Source of the DNA: an uncultured Clostridium sp.
GTDB taxonomy: Bacteria; Bacillota; Clostridia; UBA1212; UBA1255
DNA: 5,898 bases
Direction of reading: 5' to 3'
Assembly: GCA_900555605.1 (NCBI GenBank)
Contig: USLW01000144.1
Location: 1-5,898 of the forward strand
Part shown: positions 5,689 through 5,898 of the stretch, piece by piece
Layout: each line of letters opens with the position of its first letter
How positions within the stretch are numbered: position 1 is the first letter of the stretch
Position numbers and translations under genes: made by a program
Notes under the pieces: model-generated
Seen by the model: the letters and a program-made list of their open reading frames with translations, nothing else
What the model was told of the DNA's origin: nothing
Database searches by the model: none

Positions 5689-5898
5689 ATGACGAAGCGT
5701 ATTTTTCGTTCGACCTTCGCCGTTGCGGCCGTGGTGCTGCTGGCGTCGTTCGTGCTCATCACGGGCGTGCTTTACGAGTATTTTTCAAACAAGCAGATGG
5801 ATCAGCTGAACATGCAGACCCACCTTGCCGCGCAGGGCGTCGAGTCCGCCGGCGCGGATTATTTCAATGATATGGACATCGACGGCTGCCGCATAACC
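5689..5898 (+). CDS. phoR: Membrane sensor histidine kinase, PhoR-like, N-terminus only
   Basis: The reading frame opens at the ATG at 5689 and runs to the window end with no stop, giving the first 70 residues. GGAGG (5676-5680), inside the end of the regulator gene, is 8 bases before it. MTKRIFRS is followed by one strong membrane segment (about 9-29, FAVAAVVLLASFVLITGVLY) and then an extracytoplasmic stretch with YEYFSNKQMDQLNMQTHLAA and GVESAG, the layout of clostridial PhoR-type kinases. No catalytic domain lies inside the window, so the kinase call rests on this start and on position 3 bases after a response regulator, its usual partner. Third-position G+C is 77% over these 70 codons, unlike most of the regulator gene. 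Confidence 0.75.
   Translation, partial: MTKRIFRSTFAVAAVVLLASFVLITGVLYEYFSNKQMDQLNMQTHLAAQGVESAGADYFNDMDIDGCRIT

Overview
The window looks like part of a chromosome from an anaerobic, endospore-forming member of the Clostridia (Oscillospiraceae/Lachnospiraceae type). The basis is a spore photoproduct lyase-like gene, strong GGAGG-type ribosome binding sites, a TTG start, moderate G+C, and a lipoprotein amino-acid-binding protein with an LFAGC lipobox. Every gene I can support is on the + strand. I see no tRNA, rRNA, CRISPR array or insertion sequence.

Layout. Positions 81-1085 encode a spore photoproduct lyase-family radical SAM protein. Positions 1175-1828 encode a Maf-type nucleotide pyrophosphatase, probably in the same transcript. 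A sigma-A-like promoter (1851-1879) and a hairpin at the predicted 5' end of its transcript (1889-1917) then start a polar amino acid ABC transporter operon. It holds a substrate-binding lipoprotein (1945-2754), two intergenic hairpins (2764-2835), a HisM/GlnP-type permease (2877-3548) and an ATPase (3585-4364). Without a break there follow phoU (4364-5017, 1-base overlap with the ATPase), a PhoB/PhoP-type response regulator (5014-5685, 4-base overlap with phoU) and the start of a membrane histidine kinase (from 5689, cut by the window end).

The main observation is that the ATPase is a hybrid. Its first ~155 residues are those of a polar amino acid (GlnQ/HisP-type) ATPase. From the LSGGQ signature to the stop it reads as the C-terminal half of the phosphate-transporter ATPase PstB, whose usual neighbour is phoU. 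The seam lies in the block both families share. G+C at third codon positions rises from 57% to 78% across it (hand count). Two more composition changes, inside phoU and near the end of phoB, also fall in highly conserved blocks. This amounts to either an in-frame natural recombination that removed or bypassed pstS-pstC-pstA and placed the phosphate-signalling genes behind an amino-acid-transport promoter, or a chimeric (metagenomic) assembly. The sequence alone cannot separate these.

How the genes would work together if the contig is real: the lipoprotein captures an amino acid, the permease and hybrid ATPase import it, and PhoU-PhoB-PhoR, normally tied to PstSCAB, are co-transcribed with that importer.
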